The translations under genes were made by a program, and so were the position numbers. A stretch of DNA of 64,000 nt from GCA-2693325 sp964011675 (GTDB lineage: Bacteria; Latescibacterota; UBA2968; UBA8231). The stretch is from contig CAXGPR010000008.1 in the NCBI GenBank assembly GCA_964011675.1, positions 3,236-67,235 on the forward strand, in the 5' to 3' direction. The notes under the pieces are model-generated. The model worked only from the letters and a program-made list of their open reading frames with translations. It did not search any database and was not told the origin of the DNA. Positions within the stretch are counted from its first letter, which is position 1. Each line of letters opens with the position of its first letter. This document shows, in pieces, positions 41,297 through 49,181 of the stretch.

Positions 41297-42424
41297 ATGA
41301 AAATCGAACAAGTAGAAACTCTCCTCATCGGCAATGGCCTTGTAGTACGCCTGACCACCGACAGTGGCCTTACCGGCCTCGGACAAACCGCCTGCTGGGG
41401 ATATCCCACGGCCGTGCAGAGCATTATCGACGTCTATAAAGATTATCTCATAGGTCAGAACCCGCTGCAGATCGAACACCACTGGAACCACCTATACCGC
41501 ATGGCACCGTTCAGAGGCACCGCGATTATGGGAGCCGTCGCAGCAATTGATATCGCCCTATACGATATCAAAGGAAAACACTTTGAAGTGCCCGCATGGG
41601 AACTGCTTGGAGGTAGCGTTCGAGACAAAATCCGCCTCCACCTGCTGTCGGGTGGCGACACGCCCGAAGCCAACTTCACCTCGGCCAAAGCGGCCGTCAA
41701 AGAGGGCTTCACCGCAGTTAAATTTGACCCCTTGCCAGGGGGCTACCAGGACATGGCACAGGCGCGACTCATCGACACGGCCGTTGAAATCACCGCCGCC
41801 GCACGAGAAGCAGGCGGCCCCGACCTGGATCTGATTATCGAATTGCACAGGAAGTTAACGCCAATGGTCGCCCTTGACCTAGCCGATGCGCTCAAGCCGT
41901 TTCACGTGCTTTTCCTCGAAGATCCCATACAGATCGACAGCATCTCCTCGCAGGCTCAAATTTCGGCCAAATCACCTCTGCCTTTTGGCAACGGCGAGCG
42001 ATTTGTTTCCATATGGGAATTCCGCGAACTCTTAGAACAGGGCGGGCCTCAATACATCCGCCCTGACGTAGCGCTAGCCGGCGGCTTGACGCACTGCAAG
42101 AAAATCGCAGCCATCGCCGAGAGTTACCACTGCGCCGTAGTTACGCACAATTTCTTGAGTCCGCTAATCACCGCCGCTTCGCTGCACTTGGATGCCACGA
42201 TTCCTAACTTTGTCACGCAGGAATACACCAAGAACGATGAGGCGCCGCACCATGCCGTATTTAAAACCTGCTACCAGCGCGAGGGCGGCTATATCGCCCT
42301 TCCCGAAGCACCCGGTCTTGGCGTCGAACTCGACGAAGTGCTCGTCGAAAAAACCCCCTACAAACCAATGACTTCCGGTCACACTCCGCTGCGCTCTGAC
42401 GGCTCAGTGGCCAACGCCGTATAA
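41297..42424 (+). CDS. Mandelate racemase/muconate lactonizing family dehydratase
   Basis: A 375-residue enolase-superfamily enzyme, the second in the window. The ATG at 41297 has AGGAG 6 nt upstream; a 24-residue earlier start is rejected. Barrel motifs: GFTAVKFDPLPGG (strand 2), LDLIIELHRKLTP (metal ligand Glu and general-acid His), FHVLFLEDPIQ (metal ligand), LPFGNGERFVS (metal ligand), and AVVTHNFLSPL with the conserved His (HNxxSP). These are the marks of D-mannonate/galactonate-type acid-sugar dehydratases. It forms an operon with the sulfatase 11 nt downstream. A 2-keto-3-deoxy product would feed the PfkB kinase and DHDPS-type aldolase seen at the other end, although those are not linked here. 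Confidence 0.85.
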   Translation: MKIEQVETLLIGNGLVVRLTTDSGLTGLGQTACWGYPTAVQSIIDVYKDYLIGQNPLQIEHHWNHLYRMAPFRGTAIMGAVAAIDIALYDIKGKHFEVPAWELLGGSVRDKIRLHLLSGGDTPEANFTSAKAAVKEGFTAVKFDPLPGGYQDMAQARLIDTAVEITAAAREAGGPDLDLIIELHRKLTPMVALDLADALKPFHVLFLEDPIQIDSISSQAQISAKSPLPFGNGERFVSIWEFRELLEQGGPQYIRPDVALAGGLTHCKKIAAIAESYHCAVVTHNFLSPLITAASLHLDATIPNFVTQEYTKNDEAPHHAVFKTCYQREGGYIALPEAPGLGVELDEVLVEKTPYKPMTSGHTPLRSDGSVANAV

Positions 42425-42435
42425 GGTACGAGATC

Positions 42436-43845
42436 ATGACCGACCGTCCCCATATGCTGCTTATCTTAACCGACCACTGGCGAGGAGACTGTCTGGGCCG
42501 TCTCGGCCATCCCGCCGTGGAAACGCCCCATTTAGACTCTCTTTCTGCACGCGGCACCACGTTTACTCGGGCCTACACGCCCTGTCCTTCCTGCGTAGCT
42601 GCGCGGCGATCTCTTATGACGGGTATGACCCCCTATAGCCAGGGGATGGTCGGATACCGAGATGGGCAGCCGTGGGACTATCCACATACGCTGGCCGGCG
42701 AGCTAACTTCGGCAGGCTACCAGACGATAAATATCGGCAAAACTCATTTCTATCCCGTTCGCAAGCACTTGGGGTATGAGCAGCTCGTCATTCCGACCGA
42801 CTATGAAGAATGGCTATCCCAACAGCCTGGAATAGAGACGGAGAAGCTGGCCCACGGCGTGCCGGCCAACTCTTGGCTTGGGCGTCCCAACCATCTACCC
42901 GAGCATCAGATGGAAGAGACGTACTTTGTGGGGCAGGCTCTCGACTTCCTGCACAAGCGAGACCCAACGCGTCCCTTTTTTCTGACGCTGTCGTTTAACG
43001 GTCCGCATCCTCCCTGGTGTCCACCCCAAGTCTACTATGACCAGTTTATTGATCGAGACCTGCCAAAACCCGAAATCGGCGATTGGGCGGAGCGGCATGC
43101 TCGAGATGCCCGCTATCCCCTCGACGTCAACGCTTGGCGAGGAACGCTGCCCGAGCATATTGTACACAGAGCGAGAGCTGCCTACTTTGCCTATTTATCT
43201 TTTCTCGACGCGCAAATTGGCCGATTGGTCGAACGCTTGCAGCGCAGCGGCCTGCTCGACAATACGCTCATCGTTTTTACATCCGACCACGGAGAGATGC
43301 TCGGCGATCACCACCTGTGGCGAAAGACTTACGCCTACGAAGCCTCGGCCCGCGTTCCGCTCATAGCCGTTGCTCCTGAATCCATCAACGCAAAGCGCAA
43401 CGTCGAATGCGACGGGCTCGTTGGCTGGGAAGACATCATGCCCACGTTTCTACAGGCGGCTGCTACTGACCAACCAGAGAGCGTGGAGGGACACAGTATA
43501 CTCGGGCTCCTAAACGATCCGTCCGATATACTGCGTCCCTTTTACCACGGCGAACACGCCCCCTGCTATCATCCAGAAAATGCCAACCAGTTTTTGACCG
43601 ATGCACGGTGGAAATATATCTGGAATCCAATAAATGGAGAGGAACAGCTTTTTGACCTGCGGGCCGACCCACACGAATGCGCGGATCTGGCACAGAAAGA
43701 ACCCGAAGTTCTATCGCATTGGCGAAAAACCATGGCGCGCCAATTGGTCGGCAGACAGGAGCAGCTTTCGGATGGAACGCAGTTGAGAACGGGGGACGTG
43801 CAAGCGTGTCGCTTTGCCCAAGCCGACGAGCTTCACTTAGGGTAG
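42436..43845 (+). CDS. Sulfatase with a CxAxR modification motif
   Basis: A 469-residue alkaline-phosphatase-fold sulfatase. DRPHMLLILTDHWRGDCLG supplies metal ligands, and SDHGEMLGDHHLWRKTYAYE the C-terminal sites. The formylglycine signature reads SCVAARRSLMTG, where CxPxR is usual: the proline is alanine. CxAxR is accepted by anaerobic radical-SAM (anSME) activation, while aerobic FGE prefers proline. No signal peptide, so it is likely cytoplasmic and acts on an imported sulfated sugar, which fits the preceding sugar-acid dehydratase. It ends 1 nt before the convergent gene at 43847. Substrate unassigned. Confidence 0.9.
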   Translation: MTDRPHMLLILTDHWRGDCLGRLGHPAVETPHLDSLSARGTTFTRAYTPCPSCVAARRSLMTGMTPYSQGMVGYRDGQPWDYPHTLAGELTSAGYQTINIGKTHFYPVRKHLGYEQLVIPTDYEEWLSQQPGIETEKLAHGVPANSWLGRPNHLPEHQMEETYFVGQALDFLHKRDPTRPFFLTLSFNGPHPPWCPPQVYYDQFIDRDLPKPEIGDWAERHARDARYPLDVNAWRGTLPEHIVHRARAAYFAYLSFLDAQIGRLVERLQRSGLLDNTLIVFTSDHGEMLGDHHLWRKTYAYEASARVPLIAVAPESINAKRNVECDGLVGWEDIMPTFLQAAATDQPESVEGHSILGLLNDPSDILRPFYHGEHAPCYHPENANQFLTDARWKYIWNPINGEEQLFDLRADPHECADLAQKEPEVLSHWRKTMARQLVGRQEQLSDGTQLRTGDVQACRFAQADELHLG

Positions 43846-43846
43846 G

Positions 43847-45520
43847 CTACGGAAGCAACTTTTTCTCTGTTGCCGACCAGGTTCCGCAGCGTATTTGAAT
43901 CGTCCTCTTCAATGGGGCCATATCCGTAATCAACAGGCGGAAAACGTCCGAACTGCTTTCGCTGTTGCGCATGGCCCACATACTGTGAGCGTGACTTCCA
44001 GGCCCAACGGATATAGCATCATTACCCACCCGATAGAGAGCTGTTCCACGCTTGAGAAAAGCTGTATTGCCCTCTTTGCCCTCGAGGAGCACGTTTTCCG
44101 TCTCCAAGGTTCCCCCTGGCGTAAAACTGAATTCAATTTGAAAAGGGACGCCGTCGAGACCGCCGGACGTCGCCAAGTGGAGGTCAAATCCTCCCTCGAC
44201 GCTTACCATGCGCAGCGACACCTGCAACGGGGGGAGCTCGTAAGTCGCACGCCGACCGCGCACCTCCTGCCAGTTTTCCGCATCGACCTGTTCATCGATT
44301 GGCAGCCAGTAAATTCCCCCTCGATAATCTTTTTCCGGGTAAATCTTATTGTGCCCCATGTGCTGAAGATGCGCTTCGCGCTCGGAGCCGACAAAATCCT
44401 CTCCGACAAACTGACCCGTGGCAAAATAGGTTGAGCACAGCTTGAGAGTCATCTCTGCCTGCCCGTATACAACGGAAAAGGGCGAGGTCAGCCCCGCTGC
44501 AGCAGTTGCGCTCGCCCCACCGCGACGCACACGCCACAGCCCCGAAACGGGAAAGGATTTGGCATAGCTAGTAGGCAGTTTTTCGCGCGCCACCTCGGCC
44601 GTTCGCCACGCTGGATTCAGAGCAAAGTTAGGCAAACACACAATGCTGCTTTTCCCCCGCTCCACTAGCCAATCTGCTACGGCAGCGTAAAAGCCATTGT
44701 CGTCAATATGAGCCATGGCTTGATAGCCGTCAGCTAGGGTCGTCGGCACTGAACGCGCGCCGCGATCCTGCCTGCGGGATATACTGGTGACTACGGTCGC
44801 ATCGCCGTGTAACATATGGTAGTTGAAGTCGAGGTTCCGGCGCACTGGGTCCAGCAACTCGGGCCGGCTCAACGCTTGGGAGGCCAGAATGAGAGACCGA
44901 TTTACGACGGCGTTATATACGCCTGTACTGCGTTCGATATACTCACCGTCGGCATTGCAGTCTATTGTCTCGGCTAGATAGGCCTCGATTGTATCCTGTA
45001 CTTCGATATCGGGAAACAGTTCTTTAGCCAGCGAAAGAGCCGCAACCAGAACCCATCGATGGTTAGGCGTGTGGAATCCTCCGTTGACCATGCCCGGCAC
45101 ACCACTTAGGATCAACTCACCCAGCGATTCTGCGATTTGCTGAGCGCCCTCATCACCCTCTGCGACTCGCGCTAACTTAACGGCGGGCGCCAACGACTTA
45201 GTTATGAAGCCAGTATCTGGAGACGAGTCAAAATTAGTAATCAGTAGATCGTAATTGCCCGAGGGCCGGCGACGACGACGACCGAAATCGCCCACCATGA
45301 GAATGCGCTCGAGGAGTTCCGGACTTTGGTAGTGCGATGATTCGCGCAGTAAGTAAGCGTAGGCCAGCGTAGATGCAGAGGATACGCTGTTGGGCCCCAC
45401 AAGTCCATCGCCGTCCATAAATCCACCACAATCTGTACTGCGTTCGTCCACAATCTGACGGGCGAGAAGCCGCGGCAAGCTGATTTCTAATTCCCGGATT
45501 ACCTGACCATACTCAACCAT
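43847..45520 (-). CDS. Uncharacterised protein, possible polysaccharide-lyase-like toroid plus beta-sandwich
   Basis: A 557-residue protein with no signal peptide. Residues 1-300 are helical with conserved-looking aromatic turns: CGGFMDGDGLVGPNSVSSAS, NRSLILASQALSRPEL, and HRWVLVAALSLAKEL. Residues 320-550 are beta-strand-rich (VSLRMVSVEGGFDLHLATSG, FQIEFSFTPGG), the layout of heparinase/alginate-lyase-like proteins. No catalytic Tyr/His pair can be identified with confidence, so the role is inference from context, next to a sulfatase and the dehydratase. Convergent with the sulfatase gene. Start ATG at 45520 follows AGGAGAGGG. Confidence 0.5.
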   Translation of the reverse strand: MVEYGQVIRELEISLPRLLARQIVDERSTDCGGFMDGDGLVGPNSVSSASTLAYAYLLRESSHYQSPELLERILMVGDFGRRRRRPSGNYDLLITNFDSSPDTGFITKSLAPAVKLARVAEGDEGAQQIAESLGELILSGVPGMVNGGFHTPNHRWVLVAALSLAKELFPDIEVQDTIEAYLAETIDCNADGEYIERSTGVYNAVVNRSLILASQALSRPELLDPVRRNLDFNYHMLHGDATVVTSISRRQDRGARSVPTTLADGYQAMAHIDDNGFYAAVADWLVERGKSSIVCLPNFALNPAWRTAEVAREKLPTSYAKSFPVSGLWRVRRGGASATAAAGLTSPFSVVYGQAEMTLKLCSTYFATGQFVGEDFVGSEREAHLQHMGHNKIYPEKDYRGGIYWLPIDEQVDAENWQEVRGRRATYELPPLQVSLRMVSVEGGFDLHLATSGGLDGVPFQIEFSFTPGGTLETENVLLEGKEGNTAFLKRGTALYRVGNDAISVGPGSHAHSMWAMRNSESSSDVFRLLITDMAPLKRTIQIRCGTWSATEKKLLP

Positions 45521-45562
45521 GCCCTCTCCTTTCTCTATAGCGCGCTACGCACACCGTGTGTT

Positions 45563-45796
45563 TTAGATCCGCAGATTTATATAAGCGGCTTCCGTCAAAC
45601 GAACCACTTGTAGGGCAAAATAGGCCTCTTCGTAGCCTTTTCCTCTCCGTATCCGACGGAAGAGAGCCGCATCAGGACTTCACTCTTCAATCCGTGCGGG
45701 CACGTCCAGCGGTTCAATGTTCAGCAGCACCTGGCGTATCACCCACAGCCAATTAGGCGAGGCGAATCTTCTTTTTCGCCAAAGGGACTCCACCAT
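45563..45796 (-). pseudogene. C-terminal relic of a Gfo/Idh/MocA-type gene, interrupted by TGA
   Basis: From ATG at 45796, immediately after the preceding stop, 38 codons reach TGA; the same frame then reads 38 more codons to TAA at 45563. The part after TGA is SPDAALFRRIRRGKGYEEAY followed by FALQVVRLTEAAY, the typical C-terminal helices of Gfo/Idh/MocA sugar dehydrogenases. The part before it ends in LLNIEPLDVPARIEE. So this is the last 77 codons of such a gene with an internal nonsense codon; the Rossmann domain is gone. TGA acts as a normal stop for other genes in the window, so recoding is unlikely. Confidence 0.65.
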
Positions 45797-46609
45797 TCAA
45801 CGCGTTTGTTTTATCAAACTAAAAAGCGGTGCTACGGCGCCGAACATACCGGGAAAGCGAAAAACCTCCTCATCTGCCCGGGCGACTCGAGCCATCGTCG
45901 TTTCACTTAAAAGAACACGCTGTCGGTCAAAGAAAAGATCCTCATCATGTGTGACGTAAGATCCGACCGTCCGCGCGCTTTCACGCAACGAGTGAATCTC
46001 TGCCACATCAGCTATGCGCACTGCCATCGCATCAAAGAAGCGATCGAGCACCACTTTTCGCTCTTGGGACATCATTGCGGAGGTCTCCTCAAAAGCAGCG
46101 TAACAATATAGTAAGCGTTCACGCCAATCCTCAGGCGCAGGTCCCTCGATTACAAAAGGGCCCGCATTGCCGTGCAACGGCGTGTGATCTTGAGTTTGAA
46201 AGGCTACTAAAACGCGTCCACCTTTAGCGGGCCGGGCCCGTAACCGCACAACAGTCCTCGGTTCAATCGCAACGACCTCACCATTGGAAACAGCACGAGT
46301 TGCAACCCCTTCTCCCCTCAACACATCGACATATGCTTCTTGGCTAAAGTGCACCTGAATGTATTCACGCGGCAGACCCTCGATACCGCAGCGTCCGAAG
46401 GGCATAGAATATGCCCATAGAGGATCCATCTCTCCTTCAAGCACCGCTTCTCTCTGCAGATTAGATAGAGTGCTTGCTAGCACCTTGGCTTCCTGCTCTG
46501 CCGAGGTTTCCACAACCGAAAAACCGACCGTCTTATCGCATTTCACCCGATAGGGGATTCCATATCCAAAAAGGCGATGGCACAATATCGAATCAATCTT
46601 CATGCGCAC
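45797..46609 (-). CDS. Uncharacterised protein
   Basis: Not recognised. A 270-residue protein with no signal or membrane segment. The first half is beta-strand-like (GYGIPYRVKCDKTVGFSVVE, VAIEPRTVVRLRARPAKGGR, and VLVAFQTQDHTPLHGNAG); the second is helical and charged (YCYAAFEETSAMMSQERKVV, IHSLRESARTVGSYVTHDED). It overlaps the DegT stop region by 10 nt: its start at 46609 lies inside that gene's end. It is therefore likely co-expressed with the aminotransferase. The Gfo/Idh relic follows at once. A substrate-binding or scaffolding role would be speculation. Confidence 0.55.
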   Translation of the reverse strand: MRMKIDSILCHRLFGYGIPYRVKCDKTVGFSVVETSAEQEAKVLASTLSNLQREAVLEGEMDPLWAYSMPFGRCGIEGLPREYIQVHFSQEAYVDVLRGEGVATRAVSNGEVVAIEPRTVVRLRARPAKGGRVLVAFQTQDHTPLHGNAGPFVIEGPAPEDWRERLLYCYAAFEETSAMMSQERKVVLDRFFDAMAVRIADVAEIHSLRESARTVGSYVTHDEDLFFDRQRVLLSETTMARVARADEEVFRFPGMFGAVAPLFSLIKQTR

Positions 46610-47874
46610 AGCTCATCTGCACGATGGATCACCTTGCGAATAGCCGCTACATATGCGTCAATCACTTCGGGGCGATAATGCTTAAACCAAGGGATAGAGA
46701 AACAACGTTCGGGAAGCGTTTCCGAAACTGGCAGCGACCCTACTCCCTGTCGCAAATCCCGATCGGAGAAGGCTATCCGAGTCGGCTTTCCGTCACCATA
46801 AATATCGGCTTCATTCAACACGGAATGCAGGTGCATCAACGGATTAGCACCCGGCCTGAGACCAAACGTTCCCCCCTCTGCATTGACCGCCTCGCAAAAG
46901 CGAGCGACCGGCAGCCCGCCTAATTCTTCGGCTACATAAAGCCCTTTAGCGGCATACCACCCTCCCATTGTACTTCCGCTTTCTTTTGGAGGTCGATGAG
47001 CCTTAATTCCAGGCACATCTTCTAACTGGTCCCAGAAGTAATTCATAGCTTTTTGAATGACTGCTATCCGACGATCATAGTGTTTGAGCTGCACCCGTCC
47101 CACCGCCGAAGAAAGCTGGTGCATGCGATACTTGTAGCCCCCCAACGGCATTCCTTGGAAGGGAGCCAACTCGGCGTCCTCCACTCCAAACGAACGCTGA
47201 TAGTGTCCAAAAGAGACAGCCCGTTCGTAAATCTGCTTGTCTTTTGTTACCAGAAAACCGCCTTCGCCACACGGCAGCGACTTGCCAGACATGATCGACA
47301 TCGCACCCACGTGGCCGATCGTACCCAGAAGTCGTCCCTTATACAGACCACCCTGCGCATGAGATACGTCTTCTATCACCTTGATACCCCGGCGCTCCGC
47401 GATCTCCATAATCGGATCCATATCCGTCGGATAAGCACTGTAATGAACGACGATAATTGCCTTGGTTCGATCCGTTATGCGCGATTCGACATCGGCCGGA
47501 TCCAGCGTCAGGGTGAGCGGATCCATCTCGCCGAAAACGACCGTAGCCCCCAGGGAAAAAACCTGTAAAGCAGACCCCCAGTAGGTCATACTTTGGCATA
47601 TCACTTCGTCTCCTCGGCGCACGCCACACGCCCACATAGCGGCTTGGATAGCCGCCGTACCCGTGTTGTGACAAAGCGCATGGGGTAGGTTGAAATAGCC
47701 ACAAAGCTCTTCTTCAAACTGACGGGTTACGTCCGTTCCTGACATGGCCCCTCTGCGCAGGACTGCCAGTACTGCCTCTTCATCTTCCAGTGTGATAATA
47801 GGCCAGCGAAAGATATCGCCATCCTCTATCGATTTTAGGGTCTTTGTGCCACCCAATAGGGCTAAATCACTCAT
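46600..47874 (-). CDS. DegT/DnrJ/EryC1/StrS family aminotransferase
   Basis: A 424-residue PLP enzyme opening SDLALLGGTKTL, the N-terminus of the AHBA synthase/StsC-like branch. ALCHNTGTAAIQAAMWACG, EVICQSMTYWGSALQVFSLG and VIEDVSHAQGG are family blocks. The Schiff-base Lys lies in MSIMSGKSLPCGEGG. C-terminal GGWYAAKGLYVAEELGGLPV and RCFSIPWFKHY are conserved. Probably an aminotransferase or dehydratase acting on a keto-inositol or keto-sugar (StsC-type members aminate inosose), but the substrate is not known. Followed by the unknown gene at 45797 (10-nt overlap). Confidence 0.9.
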   Translation of the reverse strand: MSDLALLGGTKTLKSIEDGDIFRWPIITLEDEEAVLAVLRRGAMSGTDVTRQFEEELCGYFNLPHALCHNTGTAAIQAAMWACGVRRGDEVICQSMTYWGSALQVFSLGATVVFGEMDPLTLTLDPADVESRITDRTKAIIVVHYSAYPTDMDPIMEIAERRGIKVIEDVSHAQGGLYKGRLLGTIGHVGAMSIMSGKSLPCGEGGFLVTKDKQIYERAVSFGHYQRSFGVEDAELAPFQGMPLGGYKYRMHQLSSAVGRVQLKHYDRRIAVIQKAMNYFWDQLEDVPGIKAHRPPKESGSTMGGWYAAKGLYVAEELGGLPVARFCEAVNAEGGTFGLRPGANPLMHLHSVLNEADIYGDGKPTRIAFSDRDLRQGVGSLPVSETLPERCFSIPWFKHYRPEVIDAYVAAIRKVIHRADELCA

Positions 47875-47934
47875 TTACTCGTTCCCTTTTCCAAAGGATT
47901 CGCACAGTTTAAAAGGCTTATATAGTTTTTCCAA

Positions 47935-48879
47935 TTAGCGCGTTATTTCTTTCAGACGCTCTAGGCTGGGCATAAAATCGCGCTCCCACACTGACTGCAC
48001 GACCCCGTCTTCTATGTAGGCCAACCGCGGGTAACCGTGGGCATAGGTCAGGCGATAAAAATCTGTTAACGAGACCGTTGCGATATCAAATAGTGGATTA
48101 AAACGACGTTCGAATTCGACGAGTTGATCGGATTCTTGTGAGAAACTGGTCAGCGCGATAACGCGAGGGAGCGTATCGTCCTGCGCCATAGCGTTAATCT
48201 TTGGTACGGCATTTATACAGTGGCCACATGCCGGGCTAAATAATTCAATAAGATATTTACCCTGTTGCAGATCAGCGTCTACTCCCTGAATAGACAGCCC
48301 AATCAGACGGACATCAGCTTTTAGGTCAGATACCTCTAAGCGCTCCACTTCAGGTAAAAATCGAACCCCACATACGACGAGAGCAAGAACAAACACGGCG
48401 GGGGCAGCTCGGCGATACAGGCTTCCTTGAGGAGTCCACGGCAACGAGTCTACTGACCTTGAACAAAATAGGGTAAAGACCAGCATAGACAGCATGATGG
48501 CATCTTCCACAGCGGCTTCGCCAGGACTACGCTCAACAAGTGCTCCAAAACAGCCACAGTCAATTGAAGCCCCCATCTTCCAGGCATAGGTGAGCAATCC
48601 AGTAAAAAAAGCCATCAACAGCGTTGCAACGGGTAGCGTGATCCGCGGCAACCAGTTCAAGAGAAGGGCAAAACCAAGTCCCACCTCAAAAGGAGCCAAT
48701 AAGACGGCCCCCTTTGCAACAAGCTGGAAATTTTCCCGTCCAAAACCTAATAGCTGGGTATGAGGTATAGCCTCCCAATAAAATAGAATAGGCTCCCAGG
48801 TCTTAATAGCACCTGAGATCAGATAGACTATCCCTATGAGTATTTGAAAAATACGCGCCGTCTTGTTTGCAGCCTCCAT
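47935..48879 (-). CDS. MauE/DoxX-type membrane domain fused to a thioredoxin-like domain
   Basis: A 314-residue fusion. Residues 1-165 hold four to five helices with the MauE signature DCGCFG in the segment KMGASIDCGCFGALVERSPG; the cysteine pair is like that of methylamine-utilisation MauE and VKOR-like redox partners. Residues about 190-314 are thioredoxin-like with CGHC in LIELFSPACGHCINAVPK and the strand-turn YAHGYPRLAYIEDG supplying the cis-Pro. The membrane domain probably passes electrons to the periplasmic thioredoxin-like domain for thiol/disulfide exchange. Monocistronic on the minus strand; the 187 bp downstream (left) hold nothing recognised. Confidence 0.85.
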   Translation of the reverse strand: MEAANKTARIFQILIGIVYLISGAIKTWEPILFYWEAIPHTQLLGFGRENFQLVAKGAVLLAPFEVGLGFALLLNWLPRITLPVATLLMAFFTGLLTYAWKMGASIDCGCFGALVERSPGEAAVEDAIMLSMLVFTLFCSRSVDSLPWTPQGSLYRRAAPAVFVLALVVCGVRFLPEVERLEVSDLKADVRLIGLSIQGVDADLQQGKYLIELFSPACGHCINAVPKINAMAQDDTLPRVIALTSFSQESDQLVEFERRFNPLFDIATVSLTDFYRLTYAHGYPRLAYIEDGVVQSVWERDFMPSLERLKEITR

Positions 48880-49066
48880 CGTGCTCTCCGCGTAATCAGA
48901 TAGAAAATTCGAACAGAAAAAGGCAACGTTAGTCCGCCCCTACCAAAATAAATATACGGCAAACAATGTGCGAAAGCTTCCGACGGAAGGCAACTAATAC
49001 TCCTTCACTGGCTACAGAACGAAGATAACTATCTCAGGCGTCACATTCTTCCAACCGATGTAGAAG

Positions 49067-49104
49067 AAAAGGGCGCTCTCAGATCTGTTAATCTGAGAGC
49101 GCCC
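49067..49104 (-). terminator. Rho-independent terminator after the DegT gene at 49182
   Basis: A perfect 14-bp stem (GGGCGCTCTCAGAT and its complement) with a 6-nt loop at 49071-49104, followed on the minus strand by TTTTCTTCT. It lies 78 nt after the stop of the DegT-family gene. The rest of the 48880-49181 gap shows no gene. Confidence 0.85.
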
Positions 49105-49181
49105 CAAAGAAAGACTCGAGTATTTCATTCTGTTAGACGGCCCTTTTAATGCACTGCCTCGACCCTATCAGCGGAATCAGT

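Noticed and set aside
45563..45796. TGA in the Gfo/Idh relic as recoded sense codon
   Set aside because: TGA serves as a normal stop in ftsA-ftsQ, murC and importer gene overlaps, so a recoded genetic code is not supported.
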